Source: Nansenia antarctica (taxonomy: Eukaryota; Chordata; Actinopteri; Argentiniformes; Microstomatidae). From it: a DNA stretch of 64,000 bases. A program made the translations under genes and the position numbers. How positions within the stretch are numbered: the first letter of the stretch is position 1; each line of letters starts with the position of its first letter. The stretch lies in assembly GCA_963989245.1 (NCBI GenBank), contig OZ022351.1, positions 13,480,343-13,544,342 on the forward strand. The letters are read 5' to 3'. The notes beneath the pieces were generated by a model, which was not told the origin of the DNA, did not search any database, and was given only the letters and a program-made list of their open reading frames with translations. Shown one piece after another: positions 34,026 to 48,415 of the stretch.

Positions 34026-35482
34026 CAGTGGGGGAAATAAGTATTGAACACATCAACATTTTGTCCAGTAAATGTATTTCCAATGAGACTATTCAAGTGA
34101 AATTTGCACCAGACTTTGGTATTAACAATCCAGACAAAAAATCTAAACATTTAAGTCAACTCTACCTCCAATCTGTGCTAATTAATGTCAGCTGGGATAG
34201 AATAACTTGATGGGCTATAAAAGGGATTTTTTTGTTATCAAGGTGCCACACAACAAACATCTAATGATAGGTAAAAGCAAAGAGCTGTCTCAAGACCTTC
34301 ACAACCAGATTGTTGCAAAACATGATTATGGAATTGGCTACAGACGTATTTCACAACTTCTGAATCTTCCAGTAAGCACCATTGGGGGCATTATCCATAA
34401 GTGGAAGCAACATCACTCCACCATCAACCGGCCACGCACAGGAGCTCCTCGCAAGATTTCTGATCAGGGAGTCAGAAGGATACTTCGAAGAATAGCCAAA
34501 GAGCCAAGGACCACTAGGAAAGAGCTCCAGAAAGACTTGGAGGCAACAGGTCAAACTGTGACAGAAAGGACACTAGGCAATGCACTCTACCGCCATGACC
34601 TCTGTGCACACTCAGCCCGCAAGACTCCACTACTGAAAAAAAGACATTGACAACCAAGACAAAAAAAGAGGCTTGTTTAAGGTTTGCCAAACAACATTTA
34701 GACAAGCCAGTGAACTACTGGGAGCATGTACTCTGGTCAGATGAGACCAAAATTTAACTTTTTGACTGTCACACAACACACCATGTTTGGAGGAGAAATG
34801 ACACTGCACTGGAGGTGGAAGTATCATGGTGTGGGGCTGTTTCTCCTCTTGTGGTACTGGCAGACTTCATATCATTGAAGGAACAATGAATGGAGCCATG
34901 TACAGAGAGATTCTTGAGATTAACCTGCTGCCATCCACCAGGATGCTGAGGATGAGACGTGGGTGGAACTTCCGGCAGGACAACGATCCAAAGCATACAG
35001 CAAAGGAAACTCACAATTGGTTTCAGAGAAATAAAATCAACTTGTTGGAATGGCCCAGTCAATCACCTGACTTAAATCCAATTGAACATTTGTGGAAGCA
35101 TCTGAAGATCCAGATTCACAAGAGGGTCCCCCCGCAATCTTCAAGATTTAAAGACAATCTGTGTAGAGGAATGGGCCAAAATCACACCTGAATACTGCGG
35201 GCGAGTAGTTACTTCATACAGAAAGCGCCTTGAAGCTGTCAATTACAAACAAAGGCTTCTCTACTAAGTATTGAATTAATTTCAGTTAGTGTGTTCAATA
35301 CTTTTTTCCTGTTTCATTCCACTTTATTACACATAACCTATGGACTTTAATGTTTAGATTTTTTGTCTGGATTGTTTGAGTTAATACCAAAGTCTGGTGC
35401 AAATTTCACTTGAATAGGCTCATTGGAAATACATTTACTGGACAAAATGTTGATGTTAGGGTTAGGGTTATTTCTCCCACTG
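34026..35482 (+). mobile_element. Tc1-like transposon, nearly full length
   Basis: Flanked by TA on both sides (34024-34025 and 35483-35484). Long inverted repeats at 34026-34152 and about 35350-35482 are nearly identical over their inner ~100 bases, with TTGTCCAGTAAATGTATTTC on both arms. The tips match as CAGTGGG(G/A)GAAATAA, but the right arm then carries a telomere-like TTAGGG run where the left has GTATTGAACACATCAAC. The element encloses one broken transposase. Its length of 1457 bp is somewhat short of the ~1.6 kb usual for the family, consistent with the internal deletion seen. Confidence 0.95.
34264..35267 (+). pseudogene. Tc1-like transposase, broken (DD34E)
   Basis: The N-terminal part (34264-34650), starting MIGKSKELSQDL, has the paired-type helix-turn-helix DNA-binding region with GYRRISQLL and the linker NRPRTGAPRKISD. 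A frameshift follows at about 34650. The catalytic part continues in another frame with WSDETK (first Asp codon at 34740-34742) and then a stop. Roughly 60 bases are missing before GGSIMVWGCFS near 34815. The second Asp is in RQDNDPKHTAK (34979-34981) and the Glu in NPIEHLW (35084-35086), exactly 34 residues apart. A last frameshift near 35155 leads to the natural end SYRKRLEAVNYKQRLLY, stop at 35265-35267. The catalytic triad is complete but the gene has at least two frameshifts, a stop and a deletion. In an intact element this enzyme binds the TIRs and performs cut-and-paste at TA. Confidence 0.93.
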
Positions 35483-35601
35483 TATGTACAGAACATTAAA
35501 TATAGAACTGAGGTTATGCTTCACACTTCTCAACATCCTGTACAGTAAACTGTATTCTGCTGAGGTTCCCCAAGGTGGTACAGTGCAGCACTTATCTAAG
35601 A

Positions 35602-35604
<3 letters not shown>
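35483..35604. other. Short unique stretch
   Basis: Nothing recognised between the Tc1 element and the CT tract. Confidence 0.4.

Positions 35605-35690
<86 letters not shown>
35605..35690. repeat. (TC)n microsatellite, pure
   Basis: 43 uninterrupted TC units followed by a short CA run. Purity suggests recent expansion. Confidence 0.98.
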
Positions 35691-35697
<7 letters not shown>

Positions 35698-35910
35698 GGA
35701 GTGATCTTACAGCTCATCCTACATAGAAAGTGCAATACAATGTCATGGGACATGGGGTTAACAAAAGGTTGAGCTTTACACAATATGAACGATATGAAGT
35801 CGATAGTGTTGACATGTCCAGAGATCAGGAACAATTTTATGTAGAGATAGAGGCTGCCTGCTCATATGAGAAGACCTCAGGCAGTTTGGAGATAAGCACT
35901 TCCTCCTAAT
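35691..35910. other. Short unique stretch
   Basis: Nothing recognised. Confidence 0.4.
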
Positions 35911-36257
35911 ACACTCACCGAACATTTGATTAGGAACACTATACTAGTACTGGGTAGGGCCTCCCTTTGCTCTCAAAACAGCTTCAATTCTTTGTTGCAT
36001 TGATTCCACAAGATGTTGGAAAAATTCCTTTGAGATTCTGGTCCATGATGTCATCATTGCATCACGCAATTCCTGCAGATTTTTCAGGTGCACTTTTAAG
36101 CTGTGAATCTCCCGTTCTGCCACATCCCAAAGGTGTTCCATTGGTTTCAGATCCGGTGACTGGGAAGGCCACTGAAGAACACTGAACTCATTGTCATGTT
36201 CATGAAACCAGTTTGAGACGACTTTTGCTTTGTGACACGGTGCATTGTCATGTTCCT
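35911..36257 (-). mobile_element. Tc1-like fragment, reverse
   Basis: Begins near ACACTCACCGAACATTTGAT and TAGGAACACTATACTAGTAC, the terminus of another common fish Tc1-like family. The minus strand encodes the C-terminal end of a transposase: HGEM-like sequence, SPDLKP-type remnants, MEHLWDVAEREIHSL and ILVESMQQRIEAVLRAKGG-like sequence. The triad region has decayed. Homology stops abruptly at about 36257. It is the third distinct Tc1 lineage in the window. Confidence 0.85.
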
Positions 36258-38225
36258 AGTAAAGTGTTTGGTGAGTGTGTTATATCATTCTAACCTCTAC
36301 ACGTATGGCTGTTGTTTATCTGTATCATATGTTATTGGGAGTTCTCAATCTTCCTTTAGTACAGTACATTGTCTGTCACGCCTTCTCAATAAATGTGTTG
36401 TAGCACCACAGTGTAATGCACTATATATCTCATGACATAAATATGGACACTTTGAATTGACATGAGGTAATACATTATTTAAAGGTTACAAAGGTTTTTA
36501 CAGGTTTTAAATGTTGATCTACTGTCACACTCATTATAATCACACTCACGTTTATGCTTGAATAGCCCTGACAACAGTCCCTGCTTCAAATCCACGGCAC
36601 ACAGGAGAGCATAGAATTACCTACATTCCCTATACCCTATGCAAGCACTCGCTCCACTTAGTGACATGTCAAAGACCCTGTCTCTGTACACACATGCCAT
36701 TTAGCTGACATTTTCTAACCAAATTCCAGTGCTGTGAGTGTATGTTTTTCTTGTATATATAGTCTCTGCGGGAATCAAACACACGACCTTAACTTTGCTA
36801 GCTCCATGCCTCTGCCAAACTGAGCCACTGAGGACCACATGCAAATGACTCCCCCAAAAAGATAACGTAATTAATTCTAATTGGGCCATTCCGTCAGGAA
36901 CGAGGAGTGAGACAGAGTCCTGCTCTGGAGCGATGTTTTTGATGGAGCGGGAGCCCCATATGCTGTACTCAGGAGCACATCTGTGCCTAGCGCCCATGGA
37001 GAAATCCCCCGGAAGGCAACACACCACAATCACCCACTATTTAGGCTAATACAAAAAAAAGAAAAAACTAAACAAGATATGCCAAGCAAATAGGGGAATG
37101 ATATGACAGCCTGCACCAAATACCAAACCTAATTGGCTCACAATCGTATTAAACTGGCTATTATGTAGCAATTAAAATTCTTTAAGCTAGAGCTACAGTT
37201 ACAGGTTTATGTGTGACTAATTAAGAAGGGACAGGAAAAGCACTAGACTGAAACATTTCCCCCACAAGTCCTTTAGTCCCATCTCTCTCTGTCATGGCTG
37301 TGTTTGGCTTTTCAAACAAGAGAGAGTGGTGCTCATTCAGTCAGCCATCTTCGTTAGTCTATTCACTCCTACAAGTACTTTTTTTCCTACCAGTCTCTTA
37401 TAGTACGCTAGTACAATGTGCTGGCCATTGCTAACAACAGTCATGGTTGCTAACGATTCACAGAGCAGTTTTGCAGTTTTTTTTTTTAGCTCAATGCAGA
37501 GTTCAATGCTACGCTAGCTCCCTATAACATAGCGATATATAATGTCAACATTTTAAAAAATAACACCACACAGGCATTAATAAACACCTAATGGATCAGA
37601 TTATGTAAAAAAACTAAATTTTGACAAAAATTGAGATAGAACCTTATAATTCTAACGTCACGAAATGACTGTAAGTTGAAGATACAGATAGGCGAACTGA
37701 TGCGAATACATTTCAACCAATCAATCGGTTGAACTAACATGACGGTTTATTGTGTGCATAATAAACAGTATTTACTACAACATAATAGAAATGTATGGGT
37801 ACTCAGTCTTGAAAGAGACGAGTTTACTCTCCCTTTTACAGCACTGTAATACATTCTGGCTAGAGTGTAACATCACTCACTGGAGGCCACAGTGCCTCAC
37901 ACTGTAGGAGGCTAGTGGAGAGTGAACACTGCCTGGAGATGGTAAATCCCCTCCGCTAGGAACTGTCAAAGCCTATCCCACATAGTCACCCAGCCTTTAT
38001 TTCCGCCTGGACATTGAGGCTCACTCTAAATTAGTGATGGAGATCCCAGTCCATTCCTGCATCCCTGGCTGAATTCTGTGTGTGAGTATCTGAACATGTG
38101 GAGCACACAGCTTCATTCTCCACTACTTAGGACTTAGGTCAATATTTAATGAGCTTCCCCATCCACAATGGACTCTTCTAATGCTAGCCAATGTAGTTAA
38201 GAACAATAGAACTCCTTATGATGGA
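36258..38225. other. Unique sequence, no gene seen
   Basis: Nothing recognised. An open frame of 110 codons on the minus strand at 36701-37033 has no known domain. Confidence 0.4.
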
Positions 38226-38286
38226 GTTTGTACAGTTTGTACAGTTTGTACAGTTTGTACAGTTTGTACAGTTTGTACAGTTTACA
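38226..38286. repeat. 9-bp minisatellite GTTTGTACA x6
   Basis: Six perfect GTTTGTACA units followed by a partial GTTTACA. Because the unit is three codons long, one frame reads a spurious Val-Cys-Thr repeat. The lack of changes between units suggests recent expansion or polymorphism. Confidence 0.97.
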
Positions 38287-41062
38287 GTGTCAAGGGGGGT
38301 TTGATTAAATACTTATTTAATCAATTATTATGTATAATATGGGAATCCCAAGTTGGTGAATCATAACATCATCTTATAATAGTCAAATATGAACAAAAGT
38401 TTAAAATGACAACTCACTACACACAGCAAGCCTTGAAAGGTTAATTTCCAGGGAAGCATGATCTGCAAAAAAAATATTCAGACAGGAAATGTTTTATGAT
38501 CTATCTTAGAAAATATGAAAGAACCCCCAATCAATTACACGCTGCATTTCCACTCAGGCGCATTAGACCTCTATAAGAGCAATTTTGAGTTCACTTTTTC
38601 AAGACTGAAAGATGCTTTGTGTGTTCTATGTGGGGCAGTACGTGGGGTGTGTGCCGGACGTTGTTTGGGATGTGTCCTGTCTGCCAGCAGAAGTAATGAC
38701 GCAAGCGATTATGGCTTATTATGGTAACCATAGATGCTTGTGTATGTCTTCCTGTTATCATTGAGTGGTTTGGTCCCAATTACTCTGCTTATTGTTGGGA
38801 GTTGGGAGGAATGTCTGAAAAATAACTGCAGTTCTTTTCTAATTGACTGTGAGAAAGGGAAGGGAGAGAATGCTACAGGTCCTGGACCATGCCTAGAGTA
38901 AAATACAGTCACTCAACATTAATACAAGACAGAATATAGTCACACATCATTGATACATCAGTGTCAAAATGTCCGAAAATAGTGCTAGGAAAAAAATAAC
39001 ATTTGAAATAAACCCAAAAGATCGATTCCGCTCGCTCTGATTCCGTAAAGAGGATTACTGCACATCATTGAAGTGTATTTGTCAGGTTGGTGGTAATCCA
39101 TACCGGGATTATAAGTGAATGCCTATGAGTGCTGATAGCTCCCGAAGTTAGCTTTTCCCCCTCACTCTCTCTCTCTCTCACTCTCTCTGCCCTCAGTATT
39201 GATTGCCTCCTGTTAAATTATGTATTTTACAGCTTGGCTGGAAAGCTCCCTGGTGAGTTTGTCAAAGGTAAGACACGTGTAGCTAGAGATTGAGGCTCAC
39301 CATGTCAGAAATCTATGCAGGTCAAACCTGTGTCACCCCCATCACTTTTAATAAGCTTGGGGGTGAATACTGGCTGGTGACAGGGGCTTGGAGTTAGAGG
39401 ACAAACACTGAATCTCCCCTGATACAGAGCCCCGTTCCTGTGTTGCTGGATATATATTTGAGATAGCTTTAATTCTAGTTATGCGCAAGGTTTGTCTTGT
39501 CTAGCTTTATGGCTGTATATTACCATTGGAAAGTAAAGTACCCCAAACATATTCCCTTTCCTTACTCTTGAACAACATGAAGGGCTCAGATTATTGTAAT
39601 TGTTCCTCAGAAAAAAATGGTAGTGCATCCTTAATTCTAGTGTACAAATCTCGGTTGACATTGTAATCAGTGAGTCTATAGTGGATAGGAGTGCAGCCTT
39701 GTCTTGCCGTAGGCTAAGTCTTCCCACGGAAGGGCGTGTCTCTACCGGAAAAAGTGCATAGCCCCCTTTGATGAAAAGAGTTACAGTGGTAGAGGCGTTG
39801 TAAACACGGAGGTATAAAAAACACAACAGGTCAAAAGAGCAAATCCGGCCCTCTGTTCTCCCTCCTCCATTGTGCAGACTTGTCAGGCATGAAGCGCTAG
39901 TGTGATTTTCTAAACGTTGTCAATGAAAAGGATTTGATTTTCACAAGCCGGCTGACCTGCAAAAGAGCAGGTGTGCCTCAGATTCAGTTTCAGGCCTTCT
40001 AGCTGTTAGCACACTCCCCAGCTGACGATACTGAAACTCATCCAAGTCCTGATCATGAACCGAGTTCAACTCAGTTGAGTGAATTGAATTTCATGTATTT
40101 TTTACGGATTTTCCAAGTTGCTTGGACTGTGTTGGAGATGATAACACAAGAAGCCTGAAATACAGTAAAGTAGCTACTCTGGTAGCTTGATTCTGCAATG
40201 TCTATGTCTCTCTGTTTCAGTTTTCCATTAGATGCATGACAATATACTAAGCACAATGATCACCATCAAAGCATGCTCATATATCCACCCAAAAACGCTT
40301 TGGGAGGAGATATCTGATCTCTTCCTGAAAAAGGATATATCAAGAGGAAAGAGCTGGATTAGTGTTTTGTTAAGCAAACATCTGAGAACATAAATCTGTT
40401 TTTATTGGCCAAATAGAGTAGCTGTATCAATAGACTTTCATATCAAATATATGGTTTGTATTAATTACATCTTCCGCATCTCTTCCTTTCTATACAATGC
40501 ACCACACATACATCATGATTCAATGCCCACTTTTAGTTGTTGTTGTTATCCATGGGAAAGTACCAAAATATGTAGATGTATAAAGGGAGAATCTCAACTC
40601 TCAAAAGGGTTCTGTTATGCCTCCTAAGTGCTTCAAGTGGAATTCCTTGTCCATCTTCCCGGTATGTCGTTATATCCTCCCTGTTTTGACACTTTGCGTA
40701 AGCAAAAACATGCCACCGAAGAAGCGAGACTCAACATCCTCTGGAAGAGGCGACAATAATAATCTACACACACAAAGTTATCACACAGTCCAAACGCCTA
40801 TGCTGTGTAAAGTGTGTCAAAATCTTTTACTTTGCAGCTTTACATTTCACCGGAGGTTAGATGCGTTATCTTCTTTTTCTTGAGTATAACTTGAGTCTAA
40901 AGTAGCAGCCTGTCTGTTTCTGCCTGGCCTGTGTGGAGTAGTCTATCAAGGGCCTGTAGGATACATTATGTAGACCGCAGGAGGAAAACACTGCAGAGTC
41001 CAGGGGGAGGCTCCTGAGTAGCTCAGACACACTGTCTCACTACAGTATCATCACATTTGTTT
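38287..41062. other. Unique sequence, no gene seen
   Basis: No transposon, RNA or exon recognised. A CT-rich patch lies at about 39160-39192. Confidence 0.4.

Positions 41063-44530
<3,468 letters not shown>

Positions 44531-44580
<50 letters not shown>
44531..44580. repeat. (ATA)n microsatellite
   Basis: About 50 bases of ATA/TAA repeat, uninterrupted. Confidence 0.97.
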
Positions 44581-44582
<2 letters not shown>

Positions 44583-44653
44583 TGTTTGAAATTATTGAAA
44601 GCTCCCTTTTTGGCAAGCACCAAGTGAATATCGAAAAATCAAAACATATATAG

Positions 44654-44880
44654 AGTTAAGCCCAATGCACACGGCGTGCGATTTTGTCGCACGACAACAT
44701 TCGATTCTCAATTCACACCACCGAAGTGTGTGGGTGTGAATGGAGAATCGAATGTTGTCGTGCGACAATATCGCATCGCAATGCACACGGCGCGCGACAA
44801 CATTCGATTCTCCATGACGCATCACATTTATGACACATCGTTTGAAAGTGTACAATCTGCACTTTCATAATCTGTCACAT
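44654..44880. mobile_element. Palindromic MITE-like repeat
   Basis: Arms at 44678-44719 and 44733-44774 are inverted copies with few mismatches (GCGATTTTGTCGCACGACAA on one side). A third, direct copy of the outer part, with AATGCACACGGCG, CGACAACATTCGATTCTC, follows at 44779-44814. The last 55 bases (44823-44878) match the module TTTGAAAGYKTACAATCTGC found at 15181-15205 and, in reverse, at 33146-33187. There is no coding capacity. The superfamily is not assigned. Confidence 0.72.
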
Positions 44881-45015
44881 ACTGTACACTGAAGTTCACA
44901 ATTCATTCTGTTGACGCTTTCAGCAGGACATCGTCAATTAAGACACGTTAATCAGCTCTAGCGGGAGCCATACCAAACCATAACACCCCCTCCTCCACGT
45001 TTCACAGATGTTTCA
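44881..45015 (-). mobile_element. Tc1-like fragment, reverse
   Basis: The reverse complement reads GTGTTATGGTTTGGTATGGC, later TTAATTGACGATGTCCTGCT and CAGAATGAATTG. It is homologous to 45700-45800, which lies downstream in the opposite orientation and carries GTGTTATGGTTTGAGCATGT. It is a short transposase piece of the same Tc1 family. Confidence 0.75.
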
Positions 45016-45074
45016 CAAAAGCAAACACAAAGCCTTCGATCAAGACTAGATTACAACAATTATGAATTGATGGG

Positions 45075-46078
45075 GTTAAAGTAGAGATTCTCAGCTTTAA
45101 TTCAGTGTTTTCATTTGTCAGCTTGGATTCACCATTCAGAGATGACAGTCGTTTTTTTTATACATAGTCCCCCTCTTTGAGGGAACCAGTAGTGTTGGCT
45201 TGACAGGTGTTTCTGGTACTCCAGGTGTGTTCTACAGGCTTAAGAGAGCTGTCAATGTCTAGTATTGATTTTTAGGCCTTGTGTTTGCCTGTTAAGTCTG
45301 CTATTGGTGTCTGTCAACATGAGGACCAAAGAGATGTCAGTGAAAGTCAAGGAAGCCATTGTTAGGCCAAAAAATTGAAAACATAATCCACTACCTTCGG
45401 CTTGCCAAAATCAACAGTTTGGAACGTCATTAAAAAGAAAAAAAAGCACAGGTGAGCTCAGCAATCGCAATAGGCCATGGAAGACTTCTACCAGACCAGC
45501 CGAACCTACAGGCTTCACTGCAAGGTGCAAACCACTAGTTTAGTTTGCTGAAAAGTACCTAAAAAGCCTGCAGAGGTCTGGAAGAGTTGTCTTGTGCGCA
45601 GATACAATGAATATTATCGTGTACCAGAGTGATTGCAAGTGGAACATTAAGAGAGAATTCTGCCCAAGATTTACAGCATACCACCTAACTTCTGAAACAT
45701 GGTGGAAGGGGGTGTTATGGTTTGAGCATGTATGGCTGCCACTAGAACTGGCTAGCTTATCTTAGTTGATGATGTTACGGCTGACAGCAGTGTACAGAAC
45801 CATTGTGTCTGCTGGAGTACAGAACCATGCCTTAAAATGTATTGGATGGTGCTTCATCATACAGTAAAGACAATGACCCAAAACGCATTGCCATAGCAAC
45901 TAGGGAGTTTTTTCAGGGCCAGAAAGTGGAAGGTTCTTAAATTTGCTGAGGAGGGAACATATGGCAAAAATACCTCAAAACAAACAACAACTGAAGCTGG
46001 CTGAAGTACAGGCCTGGTAGAGCATCACCAGAGAATAACACCCAGCATCTGGTGGGGTCAATGGGTCGCAGACTTCAG
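45075..46078 (+). mobile_element. Ancient Tc1-like transposon relic
   Basis: Recognisable blocks in order: a terminal-repeat-like CTCAGCTTTAATTCAG near 45091; a transposase start ATGAGGACCAAAGAGATGTC at 45319; GAAACATGGTGGAAGGGGGT at about 45696; TTGATGATGTTACGGCTGAC; CAATGACCCAAAACGCATTG (the second-Asp NDPK region); and a C-terminal block TGGTAGAGCATCACCAGAGA near 46015. No frame stays open for long and several segments have been lost. It is a fourth Tc1 lineage, much older-looking than the 34-kb copy. Confidence 0.8.
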
Positions 46079-46082
46079 GCAG

Positions 46083-46128
46083 TAAATGTAAATGCATTTA
46101 GCAGAAGCTTTTATCCAAAGCGACTTAG
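46083..46128 (-). mobile_element. LINE/SINE 3' tail fragment, reverse
   Basis: Reads TAAATGCATTTAGCAGAAGC, TTTTATCCAAAGCGACTTAG. This is the reverse of the tail class seen at 3668-3726, 20750 and 51744. Nothing else of the element is left. It abuts the Tc1 relic. Confidence 0.8.
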
Positions 46129-46408
46129 GCCTAGGCTACACAGAGCAAGATTCGTTTGAATCCGCTATGCTTTGATAACGTTTGCACCTGGCGGCTACAC
46201 GATGGCGATTTTGAGAGCTGACTCAGTAAACGTTTGAAAAATCTGCAAGGGAGTTTCCGTATCTTATTCCTTGGGCTCCGCCGCCGTGTGGTCAGCAACA
46301 CGGGAGCGTGATGATAACGATGTCACTGGATAAAAGCTGTATATGAACATAATTATGTTAGAGCCTCTGAGGTACCTGCATGAACTCTGCAGGTGATGTT
46401 TTCACCAA
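46129..46408. other. Unassigned sequence
   Basis: Contains GCTACACAGAGCAAGATTCG and, later, GGCGGCTACACGATGGCGAT. This style of composition is often seen in TIR element remnants, but I could not define ends. Confidence 0.3.
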
Positions 46409-46674
46409 GAAGCTGCCTTGCTCCATGGTGGACCTCTCGTTGAGAGAAGCTGCCTTGCTCCATGGTGGACCTCTCGTTGAGAGAAGCTGCCTTGCTCCAT
46501 GGTGGACCTCTCGTTGAGAGAAAGCTGCCTTGCTCCATGGTGGACCTCTCGTTAAGAGAAAGCTGCCTTGCTCCATGGTGGACCTCTCGTTGAGAGAAAG
46601 CTGCCTTGCTCCATGGTGGACCTCTCGTTGAGAGAAATCTGCCTTGCTCCATGGTGGACCTCTCGTTGAGAGGG
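46409..46674. repeat. 37/38-bp minisatellite, 7 copies
   Basis: Seven units containing GCCTTGCTCCATGGTGGACC and TCTCGTTGAGAG. Unit length is 37 in the first copies and 38 later because of one extra A. The units are free of stops in several frames, which produces long spurious open frames on both strands with a repeated STMEQGSF peptide. There are no spacers and no sign of a real protein. Copies differ at only a few positions, so the array is young. Confidence 0.95.
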
Positions 46675-47724
46675 GGAAGCCCAACAGGATGCTGGTGCTC
46701 TTTCTTCCTCACCGCATGGGCAAACAACCAACCGGTGGTTTTTATAATTCGCCACAGGAGAGGCCTGCCCAGGGAGCTGTTACTTCGACAAGTGACTTTT
46801 CTTTCCGCTCGTTTGTGGGAGTAACGGCACACACTGACTGCCCCTCCACTCTGGCCGGAGCCGTGTTATTCATAGCAACCGGCTGAGCTGTTCGGCTGCA
46901 TTACTCAGTTTTGGAGCTGGTCTAGATATGAGTTGAGGCCAAGTTCATTTAGTTTTTTTTTTTTTTTTTCTGTGGGTACTACTTTGGTGCTATGTATCAA
47001 AATGTGTAATTTATCAATGCAACCTCATTTATAATGAGCAAATGTAAAATAGTTTGATCAAAAATGGTTGATGCTCTAAAATGTTTTTTTATCCTTGTTC
47101 TTTAATCAATTGTGCATAACACTTACATGTTAATGTTATCAATATTTAGATATTCATTATAGATAGCTTTGCAAGTGTAAAAGTATCCATAAAAGTCCTC
47201 CTCTCATTCACTGAAAGTACATATGAATAGTTTAGAAATCTAATGCAATATGTACAAGATGTTTCCTATTTGGTTTTACAGAATGTAGTGGCTTCATGCA
47301 CACTACTGTAACATTCTGAACAACCATTAGCATTTTACTCAGAGTTGTTTGCCAAGCAACGCATTCGCTGTCAATAAACATCAGTTATTAATGAATGTTG
47401 ACATGAGTGCAAGTGTTGTGGACTCACAAAAGGGATCAATAATGACCTTGCAAACATAAACATGGCGTGCAACTCGTAATTTTGACCTTGGTGCAGTACT
47501 TTCGTTGTACTGTATTAGGTAAAATATGTATGTGGTATGCACTGTAACTCTCTATGCCTCTCACAGTTTCAGGGGATATGAGGACCCATGAGAAGTTGGC
47601 TACTACAGGAGGAGCGAGATTCTAATGGGACTGAACTGTCAAATTGTCTCTTTAAAGTTCTATGTAAGTGAAATAGGAATGAAGACGAAATTGGGATTGG
47701 TTTGCAGGTTTTCACCCTGTTGCA

Positions 47725-47728
<4 letters not shown>
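46675..47728. other. Unique AT-rich sequence
   Basis: A poly(T) run lies at about 46952-46969. Nothing else recognised. Confidence 0.4.
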
Positions 47729-47806
<78 letters not shown>

Positions 47807-47810
47807 TGTG
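47729..47810. repeat. (TG)n microsatellite
   Basis: About 82 bases of TG with one TTT interruption near the end. Alternating purine-pyrimidine tracts of this length can adopt Z-DNA. Confidence 0.98.
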
Positions 47811-48282
47811 TCTTGGCCAGGTCCGTAAAAGTTCCAGGAAGTGCTGCATGATATCATGACATGTGTATTGAGAAAGGCATTAACTCTGAAGCTTATTAAC
47901 TCCATCATACTGACCAACTCCACGGTGCATTACTAAGCACCCTTCGTTGTTTCGGTCTTAGTCATGTTGTATTACTAATTATTCCAAACTGATTTTGATC
48001 AATTGTAGTAAACACATGACTATATAAGTCAAATCGTTTTTTGGGCCCCCAATAGGGCACTAAGCAACCCTGTACACAGCTTCAGAGAGGGGAAGGGGGG
48101 GGGGCTCCAAGGCCACAGTAGTAAGTGGTTTAGAGCATTGCACCAGCTACATGTTTATTTCAGTAACTCTCCCTGACTGTCAGTCTGAGATAGAATATAG
48201 ATATACCCCCGTTCCCCCCTCCAGCCATTCACTACAGTGAATAAGAAAGCCACCACTCTCAACTAGACTGCAATAACATGTA
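47811..48282. other. Unique sequence
   Basis: Nothing recognised. Confidence 0.4.
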
Positions 48283-48415
48283 TTTGAATGAATGATGAAT
48301 GAATGAATGAATGAATTAATTAATTAATGGTCTTTATTGTCATTGATATAGTACAGGTACTAAACAACGAAATTTGGGAGGGGGGGCTCCCCTGGTGCTA
48401 GGAAAGAAAAAAAAA
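48283..48415 (-). mobile_element. LINE 3' tail with TTCA repeat, reverse
   Basis: The plus strand has (TGAA)n and (TTAA)n and then GGTCTTTATTGTCATTGATA, AACAACGAAATTTGGGAGGG and TCCCCTGGTGCTAGGAAAG. The reverse complement is the same element end as 28540-28658, with a different terminal repeat. Confidence 0.82.

Noticed and set aside
35455..35471. Chromosome-end telomere
   Set aside because: Fewer than three TTAGGG units, located inside a transposon with normal sequence beyond it.
34026..35482. Active Tc1 transposon
   Set aside because: TIRs and the DD34E residues are present, but the transposase has frameshifts, a stop and a deletion, and one TIR is altered.
46409..46674. CRISPR-like array
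   Set aside because: Units are contiguous with no variable spacers, and the setting is a vertebrate genome.
46353..46832. 159-codon open frame with repeated STMEQGSF peptide
   Set aside because: Arises from the 37/38-bp minisatellite. Other frames on both strands are open too, and unit length is not a multiple of three, so the frame is not maintained between copies.
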